From the NCBI GenBank assembly GCA_024225395.1, contig JAAEMR010000164.1, forward strand, positions 1 through 64,000: a stretch of DNA of 64,000 bases, read 5' to 3'. The stretch comes from Gammaproteobacteria bacterium. GTDB taxonomy: Bacteria; Pseudomonadota; Gammaproteobacteria; GCA-001735895. A program made the translations under genes and the position numbers. The notes below the pieces were generated by a model. It ran no database searches. It saw only the letters and a program-made list of their open reading frames with translations, and had not been told where the DNA came from. Positions 1 to 8,621 of the stretch are shown one piece after another; the stretch's first letter is position 1; each line of letters starts with the position of its first letter.

Positions 1-207
1 AGGCAGTTTATTTAAAAAGTAACCGTATCTGGAGTGAAGACTGCTATTTCTGAAGAGGGTGTTCAGAATTCTGTGTCAGTATTGTGGTTTAAATATCGAG
101 CAGGTTATCTAACCTACCCTCAAAATATATCGATCACTCTAACTCTCATGTTTCATTAAATAGTCGCTAATAAGTATCCCCGAACCCTCTGATCTGGATG
201 AAAAGAG
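1..207. other. Window edge, no supported gene
   Basis: On the plus strand a 16-codon open stretch ends in a TGA at 51-53, which could be the tail of a gene lying outside the window. It is too short to identify. The rest, up to the stop codon of the minus-strand dioxygenase gene, is AT-rich and holds nothing I can name. Confidence 0.3.
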
Positions 208-1092
208 TTACATTCCCTGAATACGGTCGAAGTATCGAGCACGGTAGAGCAGTCGTTTTTTGGCGGGGTCCTCATCATCCTCAAAGCTGCTTCTGTCGTG
301 AAGAACGTTGTTACTCACCAGTCCCCAGCCCGATTGAAGGGTTGCGCGGAAGATATGCTCAGAGTCACCATTGAGTAGATTTTCCAGCCAGGTCACAGCG
401 CTCTTTACGGTCGAATCATCTTTCCATAAGACATTTCTCTTACGCATGGTGTAGCGCATGTGGAGGTGGCCATCGGCAGCAACCATCCAGACCGGTCCGA
501 TGCGGTTGGGGCGAAGTTCAACTCCGTCCACAATGTTCTCAGGGAAAAGCACTGCATCCTCTGCCATCAGGGCGCGGATGTAGTCTGGATTTTCATCACG
601 CATCAAAATGTAAACCAGCTCGTTATCGATAACGGCATTTTCGCCGCCGCTCATTGCTGGTCTTACGCAGTGGAGTAGCAGGGCGTGATTCTGCAGATCG
701 AGACGGTTGTAGTAACCATCTGTGTGCCAGTGAATCTCTCTATTGGAGTAAGGGATGTAGACACTGTGATACGCATCATCCTGAACTGTAAGGGCTGTTA
801 CCGCGTCGGATTCAGCTCCCCGGTTATAATCCAGGTTTTCAAGACCAAATGCACTGCCAATACCACGGGGAATATCGGTTCCTTCCATATCACCCAGTTT
901 ACTAACATAGACAGCCATGTTGTATTTTTTGCAGCGGTCCAGAATAGCATCATGCTGGGCCTGAGTCAGCTTGCGGGGATCATCGATCTCCACAATAAAG
1001 TCACTTACATCCTTCGCACAATTTTCCAGTTTCCAGTCACGCCATTTCTGGTAAGTACTGTCATCATCAAGGTTAAATGGAGATTTTTTCAT
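208..1092 (-). CDS. TauD/TfdA-family Fe(II)/2-oxoglutarate dioxygenase
   Basis: A 294-residue protein of the TauD/TfdA family, cytoplasmic non-heme iron oxygenases that couple 2-oxoglutarate decarboxylation to substrate hydroxylation. The iron-binding facial triad is visible: the HxD pair at about H123 and D125 (motif HWHTDGYYN) and a distal His near residue 265 (NNVLHDRSSF), followed by an Arg-rich stretch (RLLYRARYF) where this family binds the 2-oxoglutarate carboxylate. Length is normal. The ATG start leaves a short leader before the family fold. The gene stands alone, so the substrate (taurine, another sulfonate, carnitine-like or other) cannot be inferred. The family is clear; the substrate is not. 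Confidence 0.88.
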   Translation of the reverse strand: MKKSPFNLDDDSTYQKWRDWKLENCAKDVSDFIVEIDDPRKLTQAQHDAILDRCKKYNMAVYVSKLGDMEGTDIPRGIGSAFGLENLDYNRGAESDAVTALTVQDDAYHSVYIPYSNREIHWHTDGYYNRLDLQNHALLLHCVRPAMSGGENAVIDNELVYILMRDENPDYIRALMAEDAVLFPENIVDGVELRPNRIGPVWMVAADGHLHMRYTMRKRNVLWKDDSTVKSAVTWLENLLNGDSEHIFRATLQSGWGLVSNNVLHDRSSFEDDEDPAKKRLLYRARYFDRIQGM

Positions 1093-1555
1093 AGCGATAT
1101 ACCACAGGTCAAAATATAAAAAATGGACACTATCTTATTAAGGACAATATCAAAATATACATTTACAAAAAAAAATGATTTGAAAAATGATAAATATCAA
1201 TATGTGCAATAAATATTGACATTAACCAGCAAGTGTCAAACCAGGCTGGCTCTTCCTTGCTTCTCCAAAACGGTCACAGGTGTCAGTAGGAAATCAGGTA
1301 TACAGTTTAGTCGACAAAGTAGTTAACAATAACTAAAGACTTAATCATGAACTTAGCAGGCGTTGATGCTATTTCGATAATTAGGTAATGTGCCCCGAAT
1401 GGCTCTAAGTTAAGCTCATTTACCAGGCTTTTTGCCTCGGTGTGGAGTCTCCAGCATTAAATGTCTCGGTTTAGTGATTCGCTGATAATTCTTGGGCCGT
1501 CTTTTCACTGATCGGGGTTCCCTTCTTCCCGGCCGTTCACCCCCCTGTCTTCTCC
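1093..1555. other. Long intergenic region with possible decayed sequence
   Basis: A 463-base gap between two minus-strand genes. On the minus strand about 50 codons are open between roughly 1459 and a stop at 1307, with no start codon and an internal stop just upstream. It reads like protein (LNLEPFGAHY within it), but I do not recognise it and it may be chance. Bases near 1500-1550 are more GC-rich than the surroundings. No RNA gene or convincing terminator is visible. Confidence 0.3.
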
Positions 1556-2089
1556 TTAGGATTGTTGAAGCTTATCCAGAGTGATAATTAGATTTTCATT
1601 GTCATCAGTCAGATACATTTCGCCATCCTGAATATTACAGGTTAACTGCATAGAACGATTAACCAGTGCCTCTATATTAGGCGCATTAATATGATATACG
1701 CTGAGATTACTAAAACGCTCTAACTTTTGATGCTGTTGCTCCCACCAGACTTTTGCCTTACGCTCATTGTAAGTATAAATTTTCACTTGCCTTGAGCGAC
1801 CACAGGCTTTACGAATTCTCTTCTCATCGGGCTGGCCTAAATCTATCCACAACTCAATCTCGTCGGTAAGATCCTTTTCCCATACATCAGGTTCATCATC
1901 ACTACTCAACCCCCTGGTAAAACCAAGCGATTCACTCGCATTTAACATAAAAGCTATTAAACGAATCATAAAACGAAAGTCAGTTTCTGACGGGTGTTGA
2001 GCCACTGTCAAATCGTGACTTTGATAATAATGCCTGTCCATATCGGCGATATTGATAGAGACTTTATTGATCGTTGAGCTGATAGCCAT
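1556..2089 (-). CDS. yaeQ: YaeQ family protein
   Basis: A 177-residue protein recognisable as YaeQ: it opens with the MAISSTINKVSINIADMDR type N-terminus, followed by the conserved ARHPSETxxR-like element (here VAQHPSETDFRF), a central DEPDVWEKDL segment and IELWIDLGQP. Length matches the family (about 180). YaeQ has a PD-(D/E)xK nuclease-like fold and was once proposed to substitute for RfaH; its biochemical role is unsettled. The neighbouring GNAT gene lies 68 bases upstream on the same strand. Nothing in the sequence suggests special regulation. Confidence 0.9.
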   Translation of the reverse strand: MAISSTINKVSINIADMDRHYYQSHDLTVAQHPSETDFRFMIRLIAFMLNASESLGFTRGLSSDDEPDVWEKDLTDEIELWIDLGQPDEKRIRKACGRSRQVKIYTYNERKAKVWWEQQHQKLERFSNLSVYHINAPNIEALVNRSMQLTCNIQDGEMYLTDDNENLIITLDKLQQS

Positions 2090-2157
2090 GAGCCTGATGA
2101 ATTAAGTTAAATGAGAGTTGTATTGTATCGTTATTTTTTACTTAAAACCTGACCATT

Positions 2158-2619
2158 CTATTCGATCACATAAGACATCATGTATTTATCAACCAGTTTA
2201 CCGTCCACAGCAATATTGGCCTTTTTAATGCCTTCTACCTTAAATCCAACTTTTGTATATAGCGAGTAGGCTCGTTCATTATTAATAGCCGTGGTAAGCT
2301 CTAAACGGATTACTTTATTTTGTTGCAACCCGCTGAATAATGCTTCAAATAACAGCCCTCCACTGTGGTTACCCCAGTACTCACGTAACCCCAAGAAAAC
2401 AGTCGCCTTGTGTTTCGTGCTATTTGTTGTTCCTCCAGCTACACCCAAAAAATCCAGCAAATGTGATTCACTATTTTGAGCCAGAACAATAGAGCTGTTT
2501 TCAGCCTTCGTAAACATTCGAATAAAGTTAGCTTCAGAATCTTCGGCCGGGTTATACTCCTCAGGTTGCAGCAATAAAAAAGTCGTTTCTCTAAACAGCT
2601 TTTTTCTAGGATCGACCAA
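2158..2619 (-). CDS. GNAT N-acetyltransferase, N-terminus disrupted
   Basis: A 153-residue open frame with the C-terminal part of a Gcn5-related acetyltransferase: a VFLGLREYWGNHSGG segment corresponding to the acetyl-CoA pyrophosphate loop, and the usual N/A-x-Y-SLYTKVGFKVEG ending. The only start within this frame is TTG at 2619. Upstream codons continue to encode a typical GNAT N-terminus (IREANENDALSL), and a good ATG exists at 2664, but the fourth codon from that ATG is TAA (2653-2655). One base change from AAA, CAA or GAA would explain this. The gene is therefore either a fresh pseudogene or starts at a rare ATT (2652) or at TTG. Substrate unknown. Confidence 0.7.
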   Translation of the reverse strand: MVDPRKKLFRETTFLLLQPEEYNPAEDSEANFIRMFTKAENSSIVLAQNSESHLLDFLGVAGGTTNSTKHKATVFLGLREYWGNHSGGLLFEALFSGLQQNKVIRLELTTAINNERAYSLYTKVGFKVEGIKKANIAVDGKLVDKYMMSYVIE

Positions 2620-2803
2620 TGAAAGCGCATCATTCTCGTTCGCTTCTCTAATTTATATGTCCATATATTGTTCTGAATAAAGTCTGAAGATATAAGTAAT
2701 TCGATTATTTATTTTTATAAAATTGAACTATTCTTCATTACATTAGCAGTGCATTGTTACAGTTAACAATCGGTTCATTACATACACTTTCAATCTCTCA
2801 TAC

Positions 2804-3706
2804 ATGTCCAACAAGAATCTTCATGCAACACTAATTAACTGGTTTCTACTGATTTGCCTGATCTTGTTCTGGGGCACTTCTTTTATGTTCACCGCGATTG
2901 CTGTGGAAACGGTAGACCCTGTTTCTATCGTTTTTTTCAGGGTGTTAATCGGCGCTTTAGTGCTAACATTTGTCGTGTATGCGAGGGGATTGCGTTTACC
3001 CTTTACACGAATTAGCTGGCTTATTTTTATCTTATTCGGAGTTATCGGCAACCTGCTCCCTTTTTTTCTGATCGCCTGGGGACAGCAATCAATAGATTCA
3101 GGTATCGCCGGCATGATCATGGCCATTATGCCGTTGATTACAATGTTACTGGCGCATTATTTTGTAGCTGGAGAAAACCTGAATCGCTATAAGTTAACAG
3201 GTTTTTTACTCGGCATCAGCGGGATAAGTATTTTACTCGGACCAGTTTTCGAAGGTGGTCCGAAAGCACTAATAAGCGGTATCGCAATTTTTATTGCCGC
3301 CTGCTGCTACGCTGCAAACTCTATCCTGGTCAGACGCTTACCACGTTTCAACCCGATGGTCGCGGGAGCCGGAGTGCTGATTGCTGCCAGCTTTACTATG
3401 CTACCCATCTGGTTTAGTGAACAGAATATGGACGTTAGTAATATAAGTTTGAATTCTCTGGCTTCAGTCATCTGGTTGGGAATTGGTCCTACTGGTATAG
3501 CGACCATTATTCTATTTGTTGTCATCGAGCGGGCAGGCCCAACATTTCTATCAACCATAAACTATCTCATTCCAGTGGTTGCATTTTTCTGTGGCGTACT
3601 GATTCTGTCCGAACCCGTCAGTAGCAGTAGCATCGTCGCGCTCATCATCATACTTTGTGGCATTGCCCTTACCCGATACAGGTCTGCACAGATAGCCAGA
3701 CCCTGA
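2804..3706 (+). CDS. EamA/DMT-family transporter
   Basis: A 300-residue integral membrane protein with about ten hydrophobic segments arranged as two EamA halves (roughly residues 12-145 and 158-295), the hallmark of drug/metabolite exporters of the RhaT/YdcZ superfamily. Typical motifs are the early LILFWGTSFMFTAIA and the SIVFFRVLIGALVLT after the first loop. It sits in the inner membrane and probably exports amino acids or other small metabolites; the substrate cannot be read from sequence. It is transcribed alone, divergently from the disrupted GNAT gene. Confidence 0.88.
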   Translation: MSNKNLHATLINWFLLICLILFWGTSFMFTAIAVETVDPVSIVFFRVLIGALVLTFVVYARGLRLPFTRISWLIFILFGVIGNLLPFFLIAWGQQSIDSGIAGMIMAIMPLITMLLAHYFVAGENLNRYKLTGFLLGISGISILLGPVFEGGPKALISGIAIFIAACCYAANSILVRRLPRFNPMVAGAGVLIAASFTMLPIWFSEQNMDVSNISLNSLASVIWLGIGPTGIATIILFVVIERAGPTFLSTINYLIPVVAFFCGVLILSEPVSSSSIVALIIILCGIALTRYRSAQIARP

Positions 3707-3721
3707 ATTTCAAACATCCAT

Positions 3722-3758
3722 AAAAAAACCTGTCTCAGTAAACAAATAGCAGGACAGG
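3722..3758 (-). terminator. Rho-independent terminator (minus strand)
   Basis: Read on the minus strand, CCTGTC, an 18-base loop and GACAGG are followed directly by seven T residues. It lies 29 bases past the stop codon of the decayed outer-membrane protein fragment, so it was probably that gene's terminator. The loop is long, so the hairpin is only moderately strong. Confidence 0.5.
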
Positions 3759-3786
3759 GCTTTGTATGTATTACTTTCCGGCTAAA

Positions 3787-3930
3787 TTAAAAACTATAAA
3801 CCGCAGTAATACCAGACTGTGACGTAAACTGAAGGTTTAATTTCACATTAACAACCGACCAGCTATCCAGATCCAGCATAACTGAACTGTTTTTACGATA
3901 TGCATAATCAACAGACGCATTACCTTTCCG
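3787..3930 (-). pseudogene. C-terminal remnant of an outer-membrane beta-barrel protein
   Basis: On the minus strand 47 codons are open after a TAA and end in a stop at 3787, without any usable start. The peptide has alternating polar and hydrophobic residues (VDYAYRKNSSVML, VNVKLNLQFTSQ) and finishes in YSF-stop, the aromatic C-terminus that marks BAM-inserted barrels. A matching terminator follows. I read it as the last two or three strands of a lost porin-type gene. It is too short to say which family. Confidence 0.55.
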
Positions 3931-4011
3931 TTATGAATTTACACGGAGTCATTTATAGATTTCCTTTTTATTCGCTATAATAAAAATACTAACCGCAACG
4001 TGAAGCTAATA

Positions 4012-4590
4012 ATGAATACCGAAAAAGATTTGCTGGCCCGCAGTGACTCAAAATGTGAGCTTTGTAATTCAACAGAAAACCTGTCTGTTTACGAAATTCC
4101 ACCTAATTCTGACGGCAGTACAGATCAATGCATTCTGCTGTGTTCGACCTGCCAGAATCTAATTAATAATCCTGAAAAAGTCGATGTGCACCATTGGCGC
4201 TGTTTGAACGATAGTATGTGGAATCAGACTCCCGCTGTTCAGGTCATGGCCTGGCGCATGCTCACTCGTTTAAGCGCAGAAGGGTGGCCTCAGGATTTAC
4301 TCGACATGCTTTATCTAGAGGATGATATTTTAAACTGGGCTAAAGCTTCAGAAGAAGGCAGCGATAACCCTGCCGTCAAACATATCGATAGCAATGGTAA
4401 TATTCTTCAGACGGGCGACACAGTTACCCTGACCAAAGACTTAAACGTAAAAGGCGCTAACTTTACCGCTAAGAGAGGCACGGCTGTTCGAGGTATCTCG
4501 CTGGTCGCTGACAATACCGAGCACATTGAAGGTCGGGTGAATGGACAGCAAATTGTTATCCTGACTAAATTTGTCAAAAAATCCAGTTAA
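4012..4590 (+). CDS. PhnA/YjdM-like zinc-ribbon protein
   Basis: From the ATG at 4012 (an in-frame GTG lies 12 bases upstream) this encodes 192 residues. The N-terminus carries a zinc ribbon (CELCN and, after about 30 residues, CSTCQN) and the C-terminus the PhnA/YjdM beta-domain (DSNGNILQTGDTVTLTKDLNVKG, then RGTAVRGISLV and an INGQQIVILTKFVKK ending). The family was named for a link to alkylphosphonate use in E. coli, but no phosphonate genes are nearby and the real role is unclear. It lies six bases ahead of the next GNAT gene, so the two are probably co-transcribed. Confidence 0.85.
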   Translation: MNTEKDLLARSDSKCELCNSTENLSVYEIPPNSDGSTDQCILLCSTCQNLINNPEKVDVHHWRCLNDSMWNQTPAVQVMAWRMLTRLSAEGWPQDLLDMLYLEDDILNWAKASEEGSDNPAVKHIDSNGNILQTGDTVTLTKDLNVKGANFTAKRGTAVRGISLVADNTEHIEGRVNGQQIVILTKFVKKSS

Positions 4591-4596
4591 CTACTA

Positions 4597-5091
4597 ATGG
4601 TCACTATTCGCAAATTCAAACCTGATGATTACGCAGGCGTTAAATCTATTTATCAGCAGGGCATCGATATGGGGGATGCTACATTTCAGCATCAAACACC
4701 CGAATGGCTGGACTGGAACAAATCAAAGCTGGAAGCCTGCAGACTGGTTGCTGTCGAAGATACAGACGTTATTGGCTGGGCAGCTTTATCAACCGTTTCA
4801 GGTTTATGCGTGTTTAAGGGCATTGCAGAAGTCAGTCTGTACATTTCAGATAAAACACAGGGACAAGGCGTGGGTCATACCCTGCTATCAGCACTGATTT
4901 GCTGCTCGGAAAAACAGGGACTCTGGACTTTACAGTCAGGTATATTCCCTGAAAATAAAGCCAGCCTGGCACTGCATAAAAAGAATGGATTCCGAGAAGT
5001 AGGTATTCGAGAGAAAATGGGTGCCATGCAGGATGGAACCTGGCGTGATGTTGTTTTTATGGAAAGGCGTAGCCGGGTTACCGGAATTTAA
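4597..5091 (+). CDS. Phosphinothricin-type GNAT acetyltransferase
   Basis: A 164-residue cytoplasmic acetyltransferase resembling the Pat/Bar/YwnH group: N-terminus VTIRKFKPDDYAGVKSIYQQGI, the substrate-side ATFQHQTPEW segment, the acetyl-CoA loop DKTQGQGVGHTLL and the terminal NGFREVGIREKMGAMQDGTWRD block with its conserved Trp-Arg-Asp. Relatives acetylate phosphinothricin, methionine sulfone or related amino-acid analogues; natural substrates are uncertain. It follows the PhnA-like gene by six bases and is probably translated from the same message. Confidence 0.86.
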   Translation: MVTIRKFKPDDYAGVKSIYQQGIDMGDATFQHQTPEWLDWNKSKLEACRLVAVEDTDVIGWAALSTVSGLCVFKGIAEVSLYISDKTQGQGVGHTLLSALICCSEKQGLWTLQSGIFPENKASLALHKKNGFREVGIREKMGAMQDGTWRDVVFMERRSRVTGI

Positions 5092-5106
5092 AGCCGTATC
5101 GCAAAC

Positions 5107-5976
5107 CTAAGCCAGGTAGTAATGTCCCATAATGCCAAAAAACACGACCGCCCCAACCCAGTGATTATGCAGAAACGCATGAAAGCAATATTCTGGAAGG
5201 CGATTCACGATCATTACCTGTTCATAAGCCAGTAATAGTGAAGCAACTATAAGTCCAATAAAATAAACAGGGGAAAACTCCAGCTCCTGCCCGATTAACC
5301 ACAGGGTCACAATAAATAGCAGCTGTAAAAACCCAATGATGCCCCGGTCAGCATCTCCGAATAATATGGCGGTAGATTTTGCTCCAACCTTCAAATCATC
5401 ATCACGATCGACCATCGCGTACATGGTGTCATAAGCAACCGTCCATAATAATGTGGCGATATACAATAACCAGGCTATTTTAGTCACTGCTCCTGTCTCA
5501 GCCGCATAAGCCATCGGTACTGCCCAGCCAAATGCTGCACCCAGGTGAACCTGGGGCAAATAATGATAACGTTTCATAAACGGGTAAGTTGCTGCCAGCA
5601 CAATGCCACCAAAAGATAGATAGATGGTGTAGCTATTCAGCGTTAACACCAGCAGAAAAGCCAGTACCGATAACACAACAAAAACCATCAATGCTTCTTT
5701 AGAGCTGATTTTACCGGACGTTAGTGGACGGTCTTTGGTTCTGGCCACATGCAGATCAATATGACGATCAGCATAATCATTAATCGCACAACCGGCTGAA
5801 CGCATCAAAACCACGCCCGTTACAAACACAAACAATACCCACAGATCTGGCCCACCCTCTCCGGCAATGGCCAGCGCCCACAGAGTCGGCCACAACAGCA
5901 GGTAAATACCGATCGGTCTTTCAAGTCGAACCAGTTCAGAATAGAGTTTAAGTTTTTGCAGGTAGACGGGGTTCAT
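5107..5976 (-). CDS. ubiA: 4-hydroxybenzoate octaprenyltransferase
   Basis: A 289-residue membrane prenyltransferase that joins 4-hydroxybenzoate to a polyprenyl diphosphate, the first membrane step of ubiquinone synthesis. Both Asp-rich, Mg-diphosphate binding motifs are present: NDYADRHID at residues 66-74 and YDTMYAMVDRDDD near 183-195. About eight to nine hydrophobic helices fill the rest, and the length is that of E. coli UbiA. There is no ubiC beside it, unlike in E. coli. It is convergent with the GNAT gene, with only 15 bases between the stops. Presence of ubiA implies ubiquinone-based aerobic respiration. Confidence 0.95.
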   Translation of the reverse strand: MNPVYLQKLKLYSELVRLERPIGIYLLLWPTLWALAIAGEGGPDLWVLFVFVTGVVLMRSAGCAINDYADRHIDLHVARTKDRPLTSGKISSKEALMVFVVLSVLAFLLVLTLNSYTIYLSFGGIVLAATYPFMKRYHYLPQVHLGAAFGWAVPMAYAAETGAVTKIAWLLYIATLLWTVAYDTMYAMVDRDDDLKVGAKSTAILFGDADRGIIGFLQLLFIVTLWLIGQELEFSPVYFIGLIVASLLLAYEQVMIVNRLPEYCFHAFLHNHWVGAVVFFGIMGHYYLA

Positions 5977-6119
5977 GATTTCTATGCAGGGATTCGAAAA
6001 ATATAATGCAATGCTAAAAACAGCGCAAAAATGTATTATGCCTTAAAAAGATATGCTGCGTGCTCTTCGTGAGCTTCGTGGTTAATATTTTTTAACATAA
6101 TTTACCCTAAAGATAATCC

Positions 6120-6653
6120 ATGATCCGTTCATTTGAAGGTAACTCTCCTAAAATAGCGTCGAGCTGTTATATCGATGTCAATGCCGACGTGATTGGCGAT
6201 GTCGAAATAGGCGAAAACAGTTCAGTATGGCCAATGACCGTCATTCGCGGCGATGTGAATTATATTCGAATAGGAAGTAACACGAATATTCAGGATGGCA
6301 GCGTATTACACGTGAGTCATGCCGGAGAATATAACCCTGAAGGCGCGGCACTACACATTGGCAACAACGTCACCGTTGGACACAAAGTTTTATTACATGC
6401 CTGCACCATTGGTAATAACTGCCTGATAGGTATGGGCTCAATAGTGATGGATAATGCCCTAGTAGAAGATCAGGTAATGATTGGGGCAGGATCACTGGTG
6501 GCGCCGGGCAAACGGCTGCAGAGCGGTTACCTTTATGTCGGCAGCCCCTGCAAGCAAATACGGGCACTCACTGAACGAGAACTTGAATCTCTGCAGTATT
6601 CAGCAGAACACTATGTGCGAGTTAAAAATACATATCAGCAGTCCGAGCCTTAA
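6120..6653 (+). CDS. Gamma-class carbonic anhydrase family protein (YrdA-like)
   Basis: A 177-residue left-handed beta-helix protein. Hexapeptide repeats run from about residue 10 to 145 (DVNADVIGDVEIGENSSVW, NTNIQDGSVLHVSH, GNNVTVGHKVLLHACTIGNN). The three metal-binding His positions of gamma-carbonic anhydrases appear as the His of VSHAG and those of GHKVLLH. Relatives such as YrdA and CamH bind zinc or iron; many show little hydratase activity. Length is as expected. It starts 143 bases from ubiA on the opposite strand, so the two promoters share that gap. Confidence 0.9.
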   Translation: MIRSFEGNSPKIASSCYIDVNADVIGDVEIGENSSVWPMTVIRGDVNYIRIGSNTNIQDGSVLHVSHAGEYNPEGAALHIGNNVTVGHKVLLHACTIGNNCLIGMGSIVMDNALVEDQVMIGAGSLVAPGKRLQSGYLYVGSPCKQIRALTERELESLQYSAEHYVRVKNTYQQSEP

Positions 6654-6738
6654 GACTTCCGACTTCAATCCTGTGTTGAACCTTTAATCAGCTGTATTAG
6701 TCACACCTCTATTACCATGAAAAAATAACGGGGTCACC

Positions 6739-6940
6739 ATGTATGAATTCATTCATGTCATTCTCAATTTAATTCAATTTCTTGCCGCGCTATTTATTTT
6801 TTATAATCGGCCCGGGAATCCTGGTCATTATTGGCATGTATATCGCCGATATTTCTCAAACCACCCGGGCAAGGAGATTTATCCGGATTTTGGAAATTGA
6901 ATTTTACAAGACTCCGGAGCTCATAAACGTTAGAATTTAA
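6739..6940 (+). pseudogene. Frameshifted small membrane-protein remnant
   Basis: An ATG at 6739 opens a hydrophobic peptide (MYEFIHVILNLIQFLAALFI) that soon ends if read straight. Shifting frame inside the T-rich run near 6797 continues the transmembrane segment (FIIGPGILVIIGMYIADISQTTRA) and stops at 6938. The joined product would be a single membrane anchor followed by a short basic tail. The ADISQTTRA stretch recalls the N-terminus of FMN-binding glutamate-synthase-like membrane proteins, but that is a weak memory-based match. It could instead be two unrelated short frames. Confidence 0.4.
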
Positions 6941-6982
6941 GCTCATTAATCATAACTAATATTTATCCAGGTTACACAATTC

Positions 6983-7534
6983 ATGAACAACCCGTTTCAG
7001 GAACAATTTCTCAAAGCTGGCCTCGTCAACAAACAGCAGGTACAAAAAGCCAACCAGAAAAAGAAAAAAAGCAGCAGCAACCAGCAACAACGGTCTAAAA
7101 AAGCCGCTGCCGATGAACAGGCTCGATTAAAAGCAAGGAAAGCCGAACAGGCTAAAACCGAACGTGACCGCGCTTTAAATAAACATAAACAGGAACAGGC
7201 TCAGAAAAAAGCAATTTCAATTGAAATTAACAACCTCATCTCCGATAACCTTTTAAAACGTGATGAGAAATGTGATATCGCCTATAACTTTGAACACCGC
7301 AATAAAGTGAATCGCATTTACGTCAATGCGGATATGAAATCACAAGTGGTCCAGGGCAAGCTGGGAATTGCCCGCATAGAGGGTCGTTATGAACTGGTGC
7401 CATTATCTATTGCTCAAAAAATTCAACAACGAAATGAAAAAAGAGTTATTTTATTTGAAACCGAACAGTCACAGGAATCATCAGAAAATGACCCTTATGC
7501 TGACTACCAGATTCCCGATGATTTGACCTGGTAA
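6983..7534 (+). CDS. DUF2058 family protein (YaiL-like)
   Basis: A 183-residue cytoplasmic protein with the DUF2058/YaiL layout: N-terminal NPFQEQFLKAGLVNKQQ, a long Lys/Gln/Ala-rich charged helix (residues 20-75) that is probably coiled coil, and a compact C-terminal domain with AYNFEHRNKVNRIYV and GKLGIARIEGRYELVP. The family is common in gammaproteobacteria and has been linked to nucleoprotein or polysaccharide work without a firm function. It starts 42 bases after the membrane-protein remnant. Confidence 0.85.
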   Translation: MNNPFQEQFLKAGLVNKQQVQKANQKKKKSSSNQQQRSKKAAADEQARLKARKAEQAKTERDRALNKHKQEQAQKKAISIEINNLISDNLLKRDEKCDIAYNFEHRNKVNRIYVNADMKSQVVQGKLGIARIEGRYELVPLSIAQKIQQRNEKRVILFETEQSQESSENDPYADYQIPDDLTW

Positions 7535-7580
7535 TAAACACAGCATATTTTAAGTTAATATATTTACAGCAGATTAAAAT

Positions 7581-8072
7581 ATGTCAATATTTATAAAGTT
7601 TAGCTTTATTGTATTATTGCTTAGCAGTTACCCGGGTTATGCAACGGTATTCAAGTGTGAAAAAAATGGAGAAACCTCATATTCAGATTCTCCCTGTAAA
7701 GACTCTGAAAAGGAAATAGCGTCCAAAGAACTCGAACCTGCTCCAAAAAAGTCCACTTCAAGCTCAACATCACCTGTTAAAAAAACTAAAAAAATAAATG
7801 TGGAGTCAAGAACTTCACGACAAAAAAGAGATCTAGAAGGTGATATTAAAGCACTAAAAAAACAAATCCGCGCAAAGAAAAAGGCAATGGAACTCGAATT
7901 GCAGGCTCTGGAAAAATCAAAGAGTAATATTGACTATGGGGATGATGAATATGATGAGTTTCAGGCAAACAAACTTTTAAACAATATTAACGCAGATATG
8001 GAGGCTACCAAAAGCCGGTATTCAGCTGAGATTAAAGTATTACAATTAAAAATAAATTATTTAAAAAAATAG
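7581..8072 (+). CDS. Exported DUF4124 protein with coiled coil
   Basis: A 163-residue protein with a signal peptide (residues 1-21, cleaved after GYA), then a DUF4124 domain recognisable by VFKCEKNGETSYSDSPC, whose two Cys probably form a disulfide. A Ser/Pro/Lys-rich linker follows, and residues 78-163 are strongly helical and charged, predicted as coiled coil. DUF4124 proteins are periplasmic with unknown roles. It is transcribed in the same direction as the DUF2058 gene 46 bases upstream. Confidence 0.85.
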   Translation: MSIFIKFSFIVLLLSSYPGYATVFKCEKNGETSYSDSPCKDSEKEIASKELEPAPKKSTSSSTSPVKKTKKINVESRTSRQKRDLEGDIKALKKQIRAKKKAMELELQALEKSKSNIDYGDDEYDEFQANKLLNNINADMEATKSRYSAEIKVLQLKINYLKK

Positions 8073-8109
8073 CCGCAATAAGCGTCTCAAAACCCTGAGG
8101 AACCTTTGA

Positions 8110-8580
8110 TCAACTACTACCGGTATAAGTGTCAATAATACGATCAATAAAATGATTCAGGGAACGAACAAGGTATCGGTTAGATGCCCAAACAACAAGC
8201 CACCACAGTAATACCATCTTAATCACAGCATTAACCAGAACAATCATAAAACTGTACTTCACCGCATCAAATACAATCTTTTTGCTGGAATGGTAATCGA
8301 TAGTAGCAATTTCATTTCCTTCAAACTGAACCGGAAACTTCATCTGAAACAGGCCGTAATGCCTCTTGCGGTTGTCACTAGATAAAATATCCCTGATCAC
8401 TACCGTTTCATTTTCAAGCATTCAAGCCAGCAGTCGAAACACAAGTGATCACTCAGTCAGAATTTGGACAGCCATAAAGTCAGGTTTTCTACACCGGCGA
8501 TCCATAGCATTGCTACCTGCCAACAATATCCATGGATCCTCTTTAACTTGAAAAAAACTAACGAATAAACCATTATTCAT
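8110..8580 (-). pseudogene. Decayed membrane sensor protein
   Basis: Two adjacent minus-strand open stretches in different frames look like one broken gene. The first (ATG at 8580, stop at 8449) contains EDPWILLAGSNAMDRR and MAVQILTE; the second (8421 to 8110) reads YGLFQMKFPVQFEGNEIATIDYH, then a transmembrane helix (MIVLVNAVIKMVLLWWLVVW) and a membrane-proximal helix SLNHFIDRI. That layout is the periplasmic sensing domain plus second membrane segment of a sensor kinase or diguanylate cyclase; the output domain is gone. It sits divergent from dctB. Confidence 0.5.
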
Positions 8581-8621
8581 CCTAAGCTCGACAGCCTCCT
8601 AACATACAATATAAAAATCCA

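Noticed and set aside
1307-1459. About 50-codon minus-strand frame in the gap between the dioxygenase and yaeQ genes
   Set aside because: No start codon and no family I recognise; kept only as a note on the intergenic region.
6725-6738. GGGGTCACC before the membrane remnant as a second RAYT-type flank
   Set aside because: Only about eight bases agree with the element at 12529 and no hairpin follows.
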